A stretch of 64,000 nucleotides of DNA from Numida meleagris (GCF_002078875.1 NC_034412.1:77440136-77504135); one strand, 5' to 3'; counted from the first letter of the stretch, positions 38,201-49,685 are shown. A program made the numbers and translations. The notes: generated by a model not told the origin, from the sequence alone.

Positions 38201-40749
38201 TTAATTACCAGCTTGTGTGGGCACTGATTAGAATCATGTTTTACTGAGCTTTCTCTTTCAGAAATTTGCCTTTGTTGGCACTTTTCTTAAATAATGTTAC
38301 CTTTGAACTTCTGTCTCTTTGTGAAGACTTACAAATACCTTAACAAAACCTGTTCCAAAAGATATATATACACTGTATATAGATTCTTTTCTTCTAGCCA
38401 CAATATTTTATATGAATAAGCTCACCAGTCATTTCAGATATGTCTACAGAGTCCTTTGTAGAACAGCACTCTAAAACTAACCTTGGGGACAAAGATATAT
38501 ATTTCCACAGTGTCATTATCATTACAGTTTGATTATAATGACTAGAGCTGTAGTTCTATTACTACTAAAGCTACTATTGCAAGCGTAATATAGCACAGCA
38601 GAGCATGACATTTCCTAGGCTATTGTAAAGCTTCTAGAAGCCATCAAGGATTTGCTTAGTGCACTACAGAACATATCTGAGCAATTAATTTTATGAGACA
38701 AGGCACCACTGTGAATAAAATCACCTCCAGGTTTCAAAGTAAGTGTTTTGTACCCAGTGTGATAAAGCAGGAATTTAATTTAAGCCAAAAGAATTTTGGG
38801 AGTGCCTTCTTTTCCCACATACCACATTTTATTACAACAGACAGAAGGAAAAAAAATGAAATGAAAATTAAAACTAGCAATGTGTATTATGGATATTATG
38901 GATATGGCAAGGTAGGAGAAAGTAGGAAAATAAGTGTAGGAAGGAGGTAGGAAAAATAAGTGGGAAAAGAAACTCTTGTGTGATCTGGTTTTGCACGTGA
39001 ATCTACTGAAATTTCAGTGAATTGAAAAAATTGAACTCATACTTACTTAGTACATGGCTCACATTTCTTCTAGAATCAATTCTGGATGATGTATTTATAA
39101 AAGTCTACCAAGAAAATGTCATTGATCATAAAGAAGGAAAGGGAAAAGGGAATGGAAGGAAAAAGGGAAAAGAAAGGAAATGGGAAGGAAAAAGGGAAGA
39201 AAACAGGGAAGGACATTTTTAGATACAATTAGGGTTACAAAAATAATGCTTTCAGACTAATGGCCTATACATTAAAATTGCATAACAAGTGACATACCAC
39301 AAATTAATGAGTACTTTCAGCTGGTTCATTGCTACTAGGTTGCTTTTTTTTTTTTTTCCAAAACACACAACACAGTAACATAGAAGAACAAGTATATTTT
39401 TTCCTAATAAAGCAGAAAAAATTTCAATCTCTTATTTCAGTAATTAAAATCATATGAAAGCTTTTACAAAGAATGCTTTCATCTAGAGAGATTACTGGAG
39501 ATTACTGTTACAACACAAATTAAGGAAATTCTGTATCTTCTATCAGAGCAGAATGCAGTAAGATGAGGGGGAGGACATGAGAGGAAGTTATTGAAATGTA
39601 CTATACTATTTTTATCAGATGGTCAGCTAGCAAAGAAGTTGACTAAAATCTGTGACCTCAGAGTTATGTCTCCCATTTCTTTAAAATAATAACATTCATA
39701 CAATGTATCATGTTTACGTCTATTTTAGATCCTGAATAACAAATAGTATTCTTCTTAATCTACTTATCAAACTGTAGATCTGGAACTTTTAGTACAAACT
39801 TCTGCCTTGATTCAGCACGTTATCATTGTTCAAGTGATCCCTATTTATTGATATAATTGCTACAGGGAAGTTACTCAGACTAATCAGACTACTCTACACC
39901 ATGAGCAACTGGCTAAAGGAGGGGTAGAGAAGTTGGGAATGAAGGAATGAAAAAAAGTCTAGCAAAAGGAGGATTTGGATGGAAGGTGTTTTAATTTTTC
40001 TTTTTGTATTTCAGTATCCAAATCTATTCCAATTTGAAATAAATTGCATTAATATTCTCTGACCATCTGCTTTGTCTTTAACAATAAATGGTAAGCAAAC
40101 TTCTGTTTTTCATCTCATGACATGAGCTTTTTTATCCTATTTTCTCTCCTTATCCTGTTCAGGAGGGGAAGTGAGAGAATGATTGAGTGGGCATCTGGAA
40201 GCTGGCCAAGGACAGAAGTGATGCATATTTGTCAATGACAGAGAGAAAATGAAGATACGAAAAATCAGAAGTATCAGAAATGTCCAATATTTTGGGGATG
40301 TGGGTGGTGGGTAAGATTGAGATAATGGCAAGAGTTACTCATAAAGGAACAGTTTACCAAGCAAGACAGAAGGAAAAACATGAGTGTATATGTATTTCTA
40401 TATTTATGAACATGTGTATAAATATTTAAATACACGCACATTTGTTAGGTTTCATGAAAATATTCTGAATTTTAATTTTTTAAATAAATATATTTCAAAT
40501 AAAAATACACAATTCCTATAACTTCTAATAGCCAACTTCAAAGTTCTTTTCTGAGAAAGTCTGAAATAGATTATTCAGATAATAACACAAAAATTGATAA
40601 AAGCCTCGTGGAAACAGTTTAGTGTCTGGTATTTCTTTGAAGTCTGACACATGCTATATGCATATATTTATTAATAATCATCACCAATTTCATCTGAAAT
40701 GTTTTGTTTGTAAAAATCAACACAACTACAACTGTACTGCTTTTGGAGT
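35212..40749. other. Long unique block; candidate conserved non-coding parts
   Basis: No transposon is recognised in about 5.5 kb. Two open frames of 119 and 125 codons (35385-35744 and 36948-37325, both +) are rich in Phe, Leu, Ser and Tyr with no domain, compatible with chance. A purine tract lies at 39133-39217. About 35815-36370 has octamer and homeodomain-like cores and little low-complexity DNA; see findings. Confidence 0.5.
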
Positions 40750-41083
40750 TATAGAATCATAGACCTTAAAGATAATCTGGTTCCAACTCCTCTGCCATAG
40801 CCAGGGTTGCAAAACACTAGATCAGGCTGCACAGGATCTGATCCAACCTGGCCCTGAATGCCTTCAGAGATGGGGTATCCACAACTTCTCCGGGCAATTT
40901 GCTTCAGCGCCTCACTACTCTTTGAGTAAAAAATTCCTTCCTAACATCTAACCTAAATCTCCCCTCTTTTAGTTTAAAGCCATTTTCCCCTTGTCCTGTC
41001 ACTATCAGACTAGTAAAAAGTTTGTCCCCCTCCTCCTTGTAACCTCCCTTCAAGTACGGGAAGGAAGAGCTGTCTTTGAGGCA
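40750..41083 (-). mobile_element. CR1 LINE 3' end, first of a head-to-tail run
   Basis: A minus-strand CR1. From the tail ATAGAATCATAGACC it runs through GATCAGGCTGCACAGGATC, CTGGCCCTGAATGCCTTCAG, GGGGTATCCACAACTTCTCC, TAACCTAAATCTCCCCTC and CCCCTTGTCCTGTCACTATC. It is 5'-truncated near CAAGTACGGGAAGG. Its upstream end lies only about 20 bp from the tail of the next CR1. Confidence 0.94.
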
Positions 41084-41100
41084 CATTCATGAACAAGTTG

Positions 41101-41853
41101 AGAGAATCATAGAATTGTAGAATATCTGGATTTGGAAAAGACCCTCATGGATCATCAAATTCAGCTCCTGGCTCTGCACAGAAAAAATCCAAAAACCAAA
41201 CCATACACCTGAGAGTGGATTCTTGCAGGCCAGGGGCTGTGACAACTTCCCTGGTGAGTCTATTCCTGTGCCCAACCACCCTTTTGGTGAAGAATTCCTA
41301 ATATCCAATCTGAACTTGCCCTGACACAACATCATGCCATTCCCTCAGGTCCTGTCACTATCACTGGAAATAAGAGATCAATGCTTGCCCTTTGCTCCAC
41401 TTGTGATGAAGCTTCAGGCCTCTATGATGTCCCTCAGTCTCTTCTTCTCTAGGCCAAAAAAACCACAAGTGACTTCAGCTACTATTTGTACACCTTGCCT
41501 TTTAGACTCTTCACCATATTCATAGCCCTCCTTTGGATGTTCTCTGAAAGTTTCACATACTTACGTTATGGTGCCCAAAACTGCACACAGTGCTCAAGAT
41601 GAGACCACTCCAGCACAGAGTAGAGGAAGACAGTCCTTTACCTTGACTGGCTAGCAGTGTTGGGCCTGAAGCATCCCAGGAAACAGTTGCCCTTTTGTCT
41701 TCCAGAGCACACTATTGACTCATACTCAACTTGTCATCAACCAGAACTTCCATTTCCCTTTCCACGAGGTTCTCTCCAGCCTCTTGTCCCAGATTCTGTA
41801 CATATATCCAGCACTACCTCAGGTGCTGAATCAAGCACTTGCTCTTGTTAAAG
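41101..41853 (-). mobile_element. CR1 LINE, ~750 bp, older subfamily
   Basis: A minus-strand CR1 with tail AGAATCATAGAATTGTAGAA. Further marks are TGTGACAACTTCCCTGGTGA, CCATTCCCTCAGGTCCTGTC, GTCCCTCAGTCTCTTCTTCT, TAGCCCTCCTTTGGATG, TGGTGCCCAAAACTGCACAC and AGCACTTGCTCTTGTTAAA, the last encoding, in reverse, the end of the reverse transcriptase. Frames are disrupted. Small open frames on the plus strand are antisense shadows. Confidence 0.93.
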
Positions 41854-41855
41854 TT

Positions 41856-42398
41856 ATAATCATAGACTCAACAAGGATGGAAAAGATCTCTAAGATCATC
41901 TAGTCCAACCATCAGCTCAACACCACCATTCCCACTAAAACATATCCCTAAGTGTTACATCTAAATGTTTCTGGAACACCTTTAGGGACAGTGAATCCAC
42001 CAGCCCCCTGAGTAACCTGTTCCAGTGTCTCACAATCCTCTCTGACAATAAATGTTTCCTAATATCCAACATGAACCCCCCTCTGGCACAATTTAATACT
42101 ATTACCTCTTCTCCAGACTAAACAATCCCAGTTTCCTCAGCCTCTCTTCATAAGACTTCTACTCCAGACCATTCACCAGCTTTGTTGCCTTTCTCTGGAC
42201 ATGCTCCAAGGCCTCAATGTCTTTCCTGTAGGGTAGGGCCCAAAACTGAACAGCATAGTCAAGGTGCAGCCTCAGCAATGCTGAGTACAGGGGATAATCA
42301 CTTCCCTAGTTCTGCTGGTTACACTATTTCTGATACAAGACAAGATGCCTTTACTGATATGCCATGCCCTGTTTTCCATGCTTCTGGTCACTTGTGCT
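41856..42398 (-). mobile_element. CR1 LINE, ~540 bp, third of the run
   Basis: A minus-strand CR1 with TCATCTAGTCCAACCATCAG, CAACACCACCATTCCCACTA, AGTAACCTGTTCCAGTGTCT, TCTGGACATGCTCCAAGGCC, GGGCCCAAAACTGAACAGCA and GGATAATCACTTCCCTAGTT. Its 3' part lacks a block between TCTGGCACAATTTAATAC and CTCTTCTCCAGACTAAACA. The 3' end of this copy directly adjoins the 5' end of the previous one. Confidence 0.92.
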
Positions 42399-42770
42399 CC
42401 CTAGGGGCTGCCTTTGTATGCGAGGGGGTTTGGCCACTGTCAGTCCTCGTTCCACTCAAGCTGCATCAGAGAAGTCTCTTGTCAGGGACTCTGCAATTCT
42501 TGTTTGGTGCGAGGTCTCAGGCCCTCTCTCTTTCCCTGCACTTCTGACTTAGCAGTTTTTGCTGGGATTTTGCCTCTTAGGGAAAAGTCGCCTGTCATGA
42601 CCCTCTGCTTGAGAGCCAATTCCCTTGAAGACTTTACGTGGTTGGTGGTTGCTCAGACCTTTGTTAATTTGTTAAGATCTCTCTGCAAGGCCTCCCTACC
42701 CCCAAAACAGTCAACATCTCCTCCAAATTTAGTTCCGTGTCTGGAATACAGAGACCTTTTGTACTGTACT
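42399..42770 (-). mobile_element. Probable further CR1 or other decayed repeat
   Basis: From about 42655 onward, GTTAATTTGTTAAGATCTCT, GCAAGGCCTCCCTACCC and CAACATCTCCTCCAAATTTA fit a diverged minus-strand CR1 coding region. The intervening 42400-42650 is GC-rich and mobile-element-like but I cannot place it. Plus-strand frames of 121 and 124 codons here have no domain and are not considered genes. Confidence 0.5.
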
Positions 42771-44699
42771 CAGATTTTTCATATTTAAATTTTCCTCAAG
42801 CATCCTTACATAGTTAGACAGTCTAGCTCTAGAGATCTGTATGCCTGAAAATTAAATCCAGAAAATTTCATGCGGAGTAAAAAAGTCAGATACCTTAAAT
42901 GTTCATTAAACATGTATCAAAAATAATTAATTATGGGAATCAAAATGTAAATGGTTCATTGAAACTTTTTGATACAAAAAAATGCTCTCTTTTCTTAGAG
43001 TATCTTCAGAATTTTTGTTTTCTTTACATAATTAAGGTACTCTGAAGGCAAAAAGTGGTTGAATCCCTGAACAAAGAAAGTGAAAGCTTCTCCCATTAAA
43101 AGTGATGTAACTGTTAATTAGAAATTATGAATACAGTAAAATCAGAGAAATAACTTCACAAAGACTGAAAAGGGTGTTTAAATATGTACTGAAACTAAAG
43201 AAACCTTATTAACCATATAGCCTTTCTCTAGATTATGTGCATAAACATAGACTGTTATGAACCATTTCCTTTGAGGCAGCAATGATACAATTAGATTGAA
43301 ACTTCATTATTCTTTAACATATTATGTTTCCCATTAGACAGTGATCAAAGAAAAAGTATTAAAGGAGATCTGTAGGATACAAGATTGATTACAGACTGAT
43401 TCAGCAGTACAATCAATGTTTGGTGCAATCTCAGCATGAATGGAGTCCACAGAGAGCACCTCGCTATCTGATAGCACTACTGTAAGGGAAAAATCAAACT
43501 ACCCTTGGAAACTAAATTGGTTTGGGTTGCATTACACAGGAAAGGATTAAGTATCTTAGATTGCCATTATTCCTAGGATCCAAAAGTAGGTTTATAAGAA
43601 CACTTCATTTTCAGTTTCATCCAAAGATAAGGCCCAAAACACAGAACAGTTCAGTTGCTCTAGTGGAGTTAGAACAAACCACACATTTTTTTCTTTTGTG
43701 TTATTGTAATACATAAGATTTCACTTAATAGTTCTTCCTTTAGTATATAACTCAAAGTATCTTTATCCTGCTTTTTTAATGAAATTTTTAATTTCATGAT
43801 TTAAAAAAAAAAATTTAATTCAATTTTCTTCAATTATCCTTTTCAATTCTCCATCACCTAAGAGTATTTCATATCTAGAAACCTTACTTAGATATGAATT
43901 ATTTGTAAGATACTAGTGTAAATCACTCACTTTTAAGAATCGGCAAACATCCATTGACTCAAATTCTACAGCATCTGTTAACATCAGCCATGTAGCCTTC
44001 ATTTTAAGCAATCATATGCAAAATTCCTCTAGGAATATGATTTCTCAGTAACAGTTCCTATAATTTTAGGAATAGATGTTCAGTACTGGCAAATAAATAC
44101 CACAAAATGCAGCATCTATTTTCTACCTTTTAATTGGAATGACTAAGACATATGTATTTGAAGAACAGTGTCATTATTAGAAATTGCAAAGTGAATTGAA
44201 AAATTCCATTGAATAGACAGAGTATTTTATTTCCCAAGTGAACTCATGATTTTGAAATGACATTTGTTTAATAAGCAGCCTACCTTTTGGTTGGATACAA
44301 AATTAATTACAAGAATACTTGAGTATACTTTCCAACATCAGATTTACTTCATTGACTTAGCAGATTATGCTCCTTTTGATAAGAAATCAATAGTATATCA
44401 TTGTGAAGATCTCATGATTATAACTAAATAATAAATAAGGAAAAAACATGGTTTACAGAATATTTTATCTTTCATTTATATTAATATATGGTTTGTCAAC
44501 ATATTTTAAAATTATCTAACTGTATACTGACAAAAAATAAGTTTTCTTTTTATTATTTTATGTACTTTACATATGTACATGCAATTTGCATCTATTTTAT
44601 AGGAAGTTCTAGATTTCATTGTTTTATTTTCTTATTTTGGAGAGAAAGATGTCAGCAGTACAGAATTTCTGGTAAAATTGTCATGGATGGAGACTAAAA
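42771..44699. other. Unique AT-rich DNA, no gene seen
   Basis: Nothing recognised. The strongest non-AT patch is about 43360-43520, without a known match. Confidence 0.55.
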
Positions 44700-46335
44700 C
44701 ACTGCACAGTCCACTAGTAAGAGGAGGGCAGCAAGATATTTATTGACATAAAAATACACTATGGTAATTAGAACAATGATGACAGTGACTTAACAAGACT
44801 AGAACTGTCTAAATATCCTTGACTATTTGCTATATAGAGGGTAGGGGGTGCATAACAAATCTAAGATTAAATCTCAGCAAAGCTAGTATAGTTTTACAAC
44901 AATAAATTGTTTACCAAGGATTTGTGGGCAAAACATCACTGCATCCTGGGTGATTCTCTGTGCAGGTGTTAAGTAACCTTGAGAGGTGTCCCTACTCAAG
45001 GGGAGATTCTGGTGTGCAGCCAGTTGCTTGTAAGAGCTCTCAAAAGTTGCTCTTCATGGGGTAAGATGATTGACTCATAGTTACACAAATTAGAATTGGA
45101 TTTATAGAACCAGGTGTCTGTTATCAGTTCTCTGAGCACCCACTCTGAGATGATATGGTAGTCGTCACCTGCATCCCTATCTGGTGAAACCTTGATTTTT
45201 ATCAGTCCCAAGGACAAGGTCTTTTGCACCTCATTGTATGCAATAGGCCTTGGGCATAACGACCAAGCTGGGTGAGGGATGCAAGGGGTGCACCATCACA
45301 AAAATAGAACAGTCTGTTTCAAGACCTATCAATCAACCTTTCCTCATTTACATACCTGGAGAGTTAGCCCACTGTCATGGTTTTGTGATTTTCGGTTATT
45401 GGTATTCCACATCATAACATCATGTAGTGGACATACCTAGTTCTCAGAAGAGAAGGACTACTACAGTCCCCACGGCACTTTGCTCCTTTGTTACCATTTT
45501 CCAGCCGGAGGGAAAAGATAGAAGCTCGCAGTATAAAAACTTGCAGATCACGAGACCTCGTCCCTTTTTCTGCCGTCTCTCGTCTTGGCAGCACCTCGCT
45601 CTCCAGCCGCCTTATCGTTGGTAGTAGAGTAAGGCCTACCTTGATTTTGGGACATTCTCTCTCTCTGTATTGAATTTATCAGCTTAAATTGTAATTATAT
45701 TGTATTATAGTGTGTTGTTTTGCATTCCGATATTTTATTTAGTAAATTAGTTTGTTTCTCCTCAGATTGTTGCCGCTGTTCTTTGCTCTCAGGGCCATCT
45801 CCCTACCCTTTTCCCCTTTCCCCTTTTCCCGGGACGTGGGCCCTTGGGTTCCCCGTCCCCTTTGTCACGGAATCGGGCCTAACGCCCGTAAACCGTTGAC
45901 ACCCACTGAGAAGGCAGACGCTTAACCAGACATAAGCACAAACTTTCTGAGAGCAGACACTTTAAAGGCATATGAGGAGTAGATGGTTTTCCCTTACTCA
46001 GCAAGAGAACTTGGTTACTAACGAGGTTGGATAGCTAGGCATCTTGAACAGCAGAACAACTTAAGGAACTCTCTGAACTGCTCAAAAAAGCCAGCTGGAC
46101 AGGTGGCAACTTGAGGAACTAGCCAAGTTTCACACCAGCCAAGCAAGGACAGCTGGGTAGTAGGCAAGCTGAGAAGCCAAGCAGCCTTCTGGTTTCTAGC
46201 CAGCCTACCAGCCTGGGGTCCAATTGGCAAGATAGCTGGTGAGCAGACTGGCAGAAAATCAGATAAGCTAGCAGCTGGCTGCTTGGTCAGCTTATCAGCC
46301 TTTCTGGTTTTCGTCAGTGTTTTTGACACAATTTT
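44700..46335 (-). mobile_element. Possible old LTR on the minus strand, split by a younger LTR
   Basis: Excluding the LTR at 45373-45901, the two flanks (44700-45372 and 45902-46335, together about 1.1 kb) are richer in GC than the surroundings and change texture at the outer edges. On the minus strand the left flank has a TATA-like TCTATAAAT (about 45098-45106) and AATAAA (complement of 44739-44744) followed by a C/T-rich stretch, in promoter-then-polyA order as in an LTR. I see no clear TG...CA ends or target duplication, so this is an inference. The 106-codon frame at 46018-46338 (-) is not recognised. Confidence 0.35.
45373..45901 (+). mobile_element. Solo LTR, family A, copy 2
   Basis: A 529-bp LTR from TGTCATGGTTTTGTGATTTT to GTAAACCGTTGACA. 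It has a perfect 5-bp duplication CCCAC at 45368-45372 and 45902-45906. It shares CGGTTATTGGTATTCCACA, AGTAAGGCCT, TTGTTTCTCCTCAGATTGTT and AGGGCCATCTCCCTACCC-type blocks with copy 1 at 19620-20179. A TATA box GTATAAAAA lies at 45531-45539, which copy 1 has lost. No internal ERV sequence adjoins, so it is solo. Its CpGs (CCCGTAAACCG, GGAATCGGGCC) are better kept than in older repeats, so it is fairly young. Confidence 0.93.
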
Positions 46336-46535
46336 CACGTTTCAAAACAATGATTCAATTCTATTCAGTCTGACTTTTTCTCGATGAAACTTGTTCAAAA
46401 AACAACCAACAAACCAGAAAAAAATGTCACCAGATCTAGCATCTAGCACATACAATGAATATGTTGTAAACAATAGTTTTACATCTCCATATAATCACAA
46501 ATAAGTAGTTAATTGAGAGCTTCCATTAATTCATG
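46336..46535. other. Unique AT-rich DNA
   Basis: A short spacer between the possible LTR and the hAT copy. Nothing recognised. Confidence 0.5.
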
Positions 46536-47280
46536 GCTGTCAAACCTTTCAGCTTGCCTAGGCTGCAGTGAGTGAAGATGAATTGTCTTGGCCCACATAA
46601 AATATATAATATTTTTAGTGTATATAAGTAATAAAACTTCTTTTTAAAATATTTTTATTAAAACATAAAAAAAGAGATAAAAACAAAGATAGTGAGATAT
46701 TTGTTTTTGTGAAATTAATGAATCAGTCTGGATTGATGGAAGTGGTTGCAATTCTTAGTGAATTCTCAAGGTGATCATCAGAGATTTTGAATTACATTTT
46801 ACTCCTTTTTACTTCCATCCTTGAAAATAGTTGTTCACAAAAGTACATGATGTCAAAAAACAATAATATGAATAAGTTGTGATGTGGAGGATATTTTTTT
46901 CTGGTAATACAGGCACTATTGAATGTCTGGATGCAACTCAATACATTCCATTTAAATATTCACAGATAGTATATTTAAGTCCACTGAAAACTTCGTAATA
47001 AGTCTACCAAAGAACTGATGACTTTATCAATTCCTTTATCAAAATGGATGGCAAGGCTGTATATTTTTCAGTATTCAAAGGACTGTGTTTAGCCACTCAA
47101 TTTTCTGTGGGTAGTCATTGATGTCATCAAGGTTTATCTAGAGTGTTTGCTTTAAATGTGCCCTAGTTATAAATCTCTGACTTCTAAAAATTTGATTTTG
47201 CCTGAACATATACATTGCCACAGGTCAACTTTTCACAACAGTAGAAACTTCAAGCTTTTTATGCTGGCATAATTTTAGAT
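46536..47280 (-). mobile_element. hAT (Charlie-like) DNA transposon, copy 2
   Basis: The inverted relative of 22746-23080. Reading the minus strand from about 47280, a much-broken transposase region leads to the C-terminal motif and then a non-coding 3' end finishing near 46536. The plus strand shows CAAACCTTTCAGCTTGCC (the complement of an AAAGGTTTG-type end) and GAATTGTCTTGGCCC. It keeps about 400 bp of upstream coding remnant that copy 1 lacks. The 5' inverted repeat is not visible; a CR1 tail begins at 47285. Confidence 0.8.
46723..46857 (-). pseudogene. hAT transposase C-terminal remnant, frameshifted
   Basis: The minus strand encodes CEQLFSRM, then a one-base shift just after a KSKM-like stretch, then ISDDHLENSLRI-ATTSI and a TGA stop. 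The stop lies at the position equivalent to that in the 22.8-kb copy. The motif is the hAT dimerisation domain. The frameshift plus many upstream stops show that the gene is dead. Confidence 0.83.
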
Positions 47281-47284
47281 ACTC

Positions 47285-47466
47285 TTATCACAGAATCGCA
47301 GAATTGTAGGGGAGGTCCTCTAGATATCATCTTGTCTAGCCTCCCTGATAAAGTAGGTTTCCCAGAATAGGTTGAACAGTAAAGTGTCCAGGTGGTCTTT
47401 GAATATCTCCTGAGAAGGAGACTCCAGAACCACCTGGACAGCTTGTTACAGTGCCGTGTAACCTTC
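47285..47466 (-). mobile_element. CR1 LINE, 3' part (left half, split by an LTR)
   Basis: A minus-strand CR1 tail with CACAGAATCGCAGAATTGTA, TCTCCTGAGAAGGAGACTCC and ACCACCTGGACAGCTTGTTA. It breaks off at GCCGTGTAACCTTC and resumes on the far side of the LTR at 48019. Confidence 0.9.
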
Positions 47467-48018
47467 TATCTCAGTTTTAGCTAGGACAGAATAGTTTTCT
47501 TTAGAGTGCCTGGCATTATGCTACGTTTGGGTTCTAGGAAGGAAACAATGTTGATAACGCACTAATGTTTATGGCTGCTACTAAGCAGCGCTGTACAGAG
47601 CCAAGATCATTCTCAAGGAAAAGTCCAAGGATCTGGGAGGGAACAGAATTAGGACAGCTGACTGGCCAAAGGGATATTCCATAATGTGTGATATCGCGCG
47701 GAAGGAATTTTAAGAGGAGTGGGAGTTCATCTGGCTTTCTTCCACTGCTTGAGGGGCTAGCTGGGCATTGGTCAGTGGGTGATGAGCAATTGCTTGTACA
47801 TCACTTGCTATAGACATTCATGCATATATATATAGCTATAACTATTACCCTTTTCCTTTTATCTATCTTAGTAGATAGTTTTATCTTAACCAACAAGTTC
47901 TGCTTTGTTTTTTTTTTCCCCCCTATTCTCTCCCCATCCCACGGGGAAAGGGAGGGGGTGGGAGCAGTGAGCAAATGACTGTGTGGTGTATAGCCACCTG
48001 CTGGGATAAAACACAACA
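47467..48018 (+). mobile_element. LTR, family B, copy 1, inserted in CR1
   Basis: An ERV LTR in the plus sense. Its start TATCTCAGTTTTAGCTAGGA aligns with the family start TGTCCTGGTTT seen, complemented, at the end of 58954-59521. It includes AATGTTGATAACGCACTAAT, GGCCAAAGGGATATTCCATA, TTGCTTGTACATCACTTGC and CCCACGGGGAAAGGGAGGG, and ends GGGATAAAACACAACA. The flanks CCTTC and GTTTC could be a decayed 5-bp duplication (three of five match). A CAGTTT repeat at 47472 and 48017 is a less likely alternative. Two plus/minus CR1 halves join cleanly if it is removed. Confidence 0.88.
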
Positions 48019-48358
48019 GTTTCAAAGTAAAGACATATTTCCTCATGTTTGAATGGAACTTCCTGTCTTCCAGTTTGCACCCATTGCCTTTAGTCCTTTC
48101 ATTGGGCAGCATCAAAAAGAGCCTGGCCCCACCCATTTGCCTGCATTTTAGATATTTACAAGTACTGATAAGATCTCCTCTCAGTCTTCTCTTCTCCAGG
48201 CTGAACAGTCCCAGATCTCTCAGATTTTCCTCATAAGGGAAATGCTCCAAGGATGCAATCAACTCTGTAGACCTCCACTGGACTCCGTCTACAAGTTCCC
48301 TGCCTGTCTTGAGCGAGGAAACTGAGAACTGGATGTAGTGCTCCAGATGTGGCCTCAC
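48019..48358 (-). pseudogene. CR1 ORF2 C-terminal remnant
   Basis: The frame translates a recognisable end of the CR1 reverse-transcriptase polyprotein: [31 protein letters not shown] and RRLRGDLIS. It overlaps the next upstream frame (48355-48603) by a few bases in another phase, so one frameshift separates them. The open frame continues artificially into LTR sequence beyond 48018. Confidence 0.85.
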
Positions 48359-48603
48359 CAGAGGTTGAGGATGAACTCTCTTGACCCACCGGCCATGCTG
48401 TTTTTAATGCACCCAGGGATAGCTTTGGTCTTCTTGGCCACAAGGACACACTGCTGGCTTGTGAACAACCTGTTGTCTACCAGGACACTCAGGTCCTTAT
48501 CTGCAGAGCTCCTTTCCAGCAAGTCTGCCCCTAACCTGTACTGATGCATGTGGTTATTTCTCCCCAGATGTAAGACTCTACACTTGCCCTTGTTGAACCT
48601 CAT
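48355..48603 (-). pseudogene. CR1 ORF2 remnant, middle part
   Basis: 82 codons with MRFNKGKCRVLHLGRNN, ADLLERSSADKDLSVLVDN and SQQCVLVAKKTKAIPGCI, the part of the CR1 protein downstream of the Asp-Asp box. The upstream catalytic region is truncated away. No promoter or start context makes it a gene. Confidence 0.88.
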
Positions 48604-48745
48604 AATGTTCCTCTTTACTCAACTCTCCAGTCTGTCCTGGTCTTGCTGAATGGCAGCACAGCCTTTTGGTGTGTCAGCCACCCAAGTTTCCACTTTCATA
48701 TCATCCCAGTTTCATATCAGCAGCTAACTTGCTGATGTTAAACTT

Positions 48746-49685
48746 AGTGGAAAAGGGAGAGAACAGTGAATTAATAACTCATTCTTACACTTTTTGGGAT
48801 TCACCGAAAGCTTCTCTAACAGAGTTTTGCTGGATCATTTCTCCATTGGATTAGGAGGCAGATGGAAGAAAAAAGGTAGAGGTAAGAAACAGATGCTGCC
48901 TACATCTTGATCTCTTGCTGATCCCTCAGATAGAGCAGCAGGTACTGTTGCTGCTGACAACAGCTATAAACACCACACACAGATCTTGGGCTACATCTAC
49001 ATCATTTTAGTGAAATGGTAAAACTTTTTCCCACAAAATTTATCAAAATATTGCATGAAACGTTAAAATGTAATAAATTTTCTCCTTGTTTTTCTTGATT
49101 AGCACAACTATTTTAATGTGGGAAATCTCCAGATCTCTGTTCTGTCATAGATCATATAGGTTCAGATCATTTAGTCTTCTGCTATATGACTGTCTCAGGG
49201 GTAATTTAGACTTGTACCAGAGATGCCTTTCCTGGTGAAGAATTTGTCAAAATGTATTTGTTTGAAAGACTACATTTCGATGAAATATTGTGGTATTTTT
49301 TTTAACCAAAAAGAATAACACTTTGAAAATTCTTGTTCATCTCTGATAGTAATCAAGAATTTTTGTAGTTTCCGTATAGTTATTCAATATTTGTTATAGA
49401 AACTTGCTTTACTAAATTCACTTATTTTTGTATTATTTAATTCCACAATGATAAATGAGGACAATAAGTTCTTTTTCTTTTGTTCAACCCCATGATGATA
49501 GATATTATTTAGTTGTGGAAATAAATATTTAAATACTGAGAGAGAATTCATATGTGCTTTTCTTTCTGAAGCTGCAGAAGTTTTCATTCCCCCAGCTGTT
49601 AATCATTTACTGGCCTTTTTTTTCACTGAATAGAAATTACTGCAACTTCAGAGTTGCTAATTGACATTTCTTTTGAATGAAAAGA
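48746..49685. other. Unique AT-rich DNA, no gene seen
   Basis: No element is recognised. Open frames are short. Confidence 0.55.

Larger units (their letters stand above)
48019..48745 (-). mobile_element. CR1 LINE, upstream half with coding remnant
   Basis: Continues the CR1 of 47285-47466. The plus strand reads CAAAGTAAAGACATATTTCC, TCATGTTTGAATGGAACTTC, CTCTCAGTCTTCTCTTCTCC, AACTGAGAACTGGATGTAG, GGATAGCTTTGGTCTTCTTG and TACACTTGCCCTTGTTGAAC. The whole CR1, without the LTR, is about 900 bp of 3' end. Confidence 0.93.

Noticed and set aside
42182..42788. Plus-strand frames of 121 and 124 codons
   Set aside because: They are largely antisense to CR1 sequence or lie in an unassigned repeat-like block. 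CR1 antisense often gives spurious frames.
46018..46338. 106-codon minus-strand frame
   Set aside because: Not recognised as any host or element protein. It lies in a GC-richer block that looks like part of a non-coding LTR.
47472..48022. CAGTTT direct repeat as the target duplication of the 47.5-kb LTR
   Set aside because: It would place the LTR borders inside sequence that aligns with the family's own termini. The borders 47467 and 48018 fit the second family member better.
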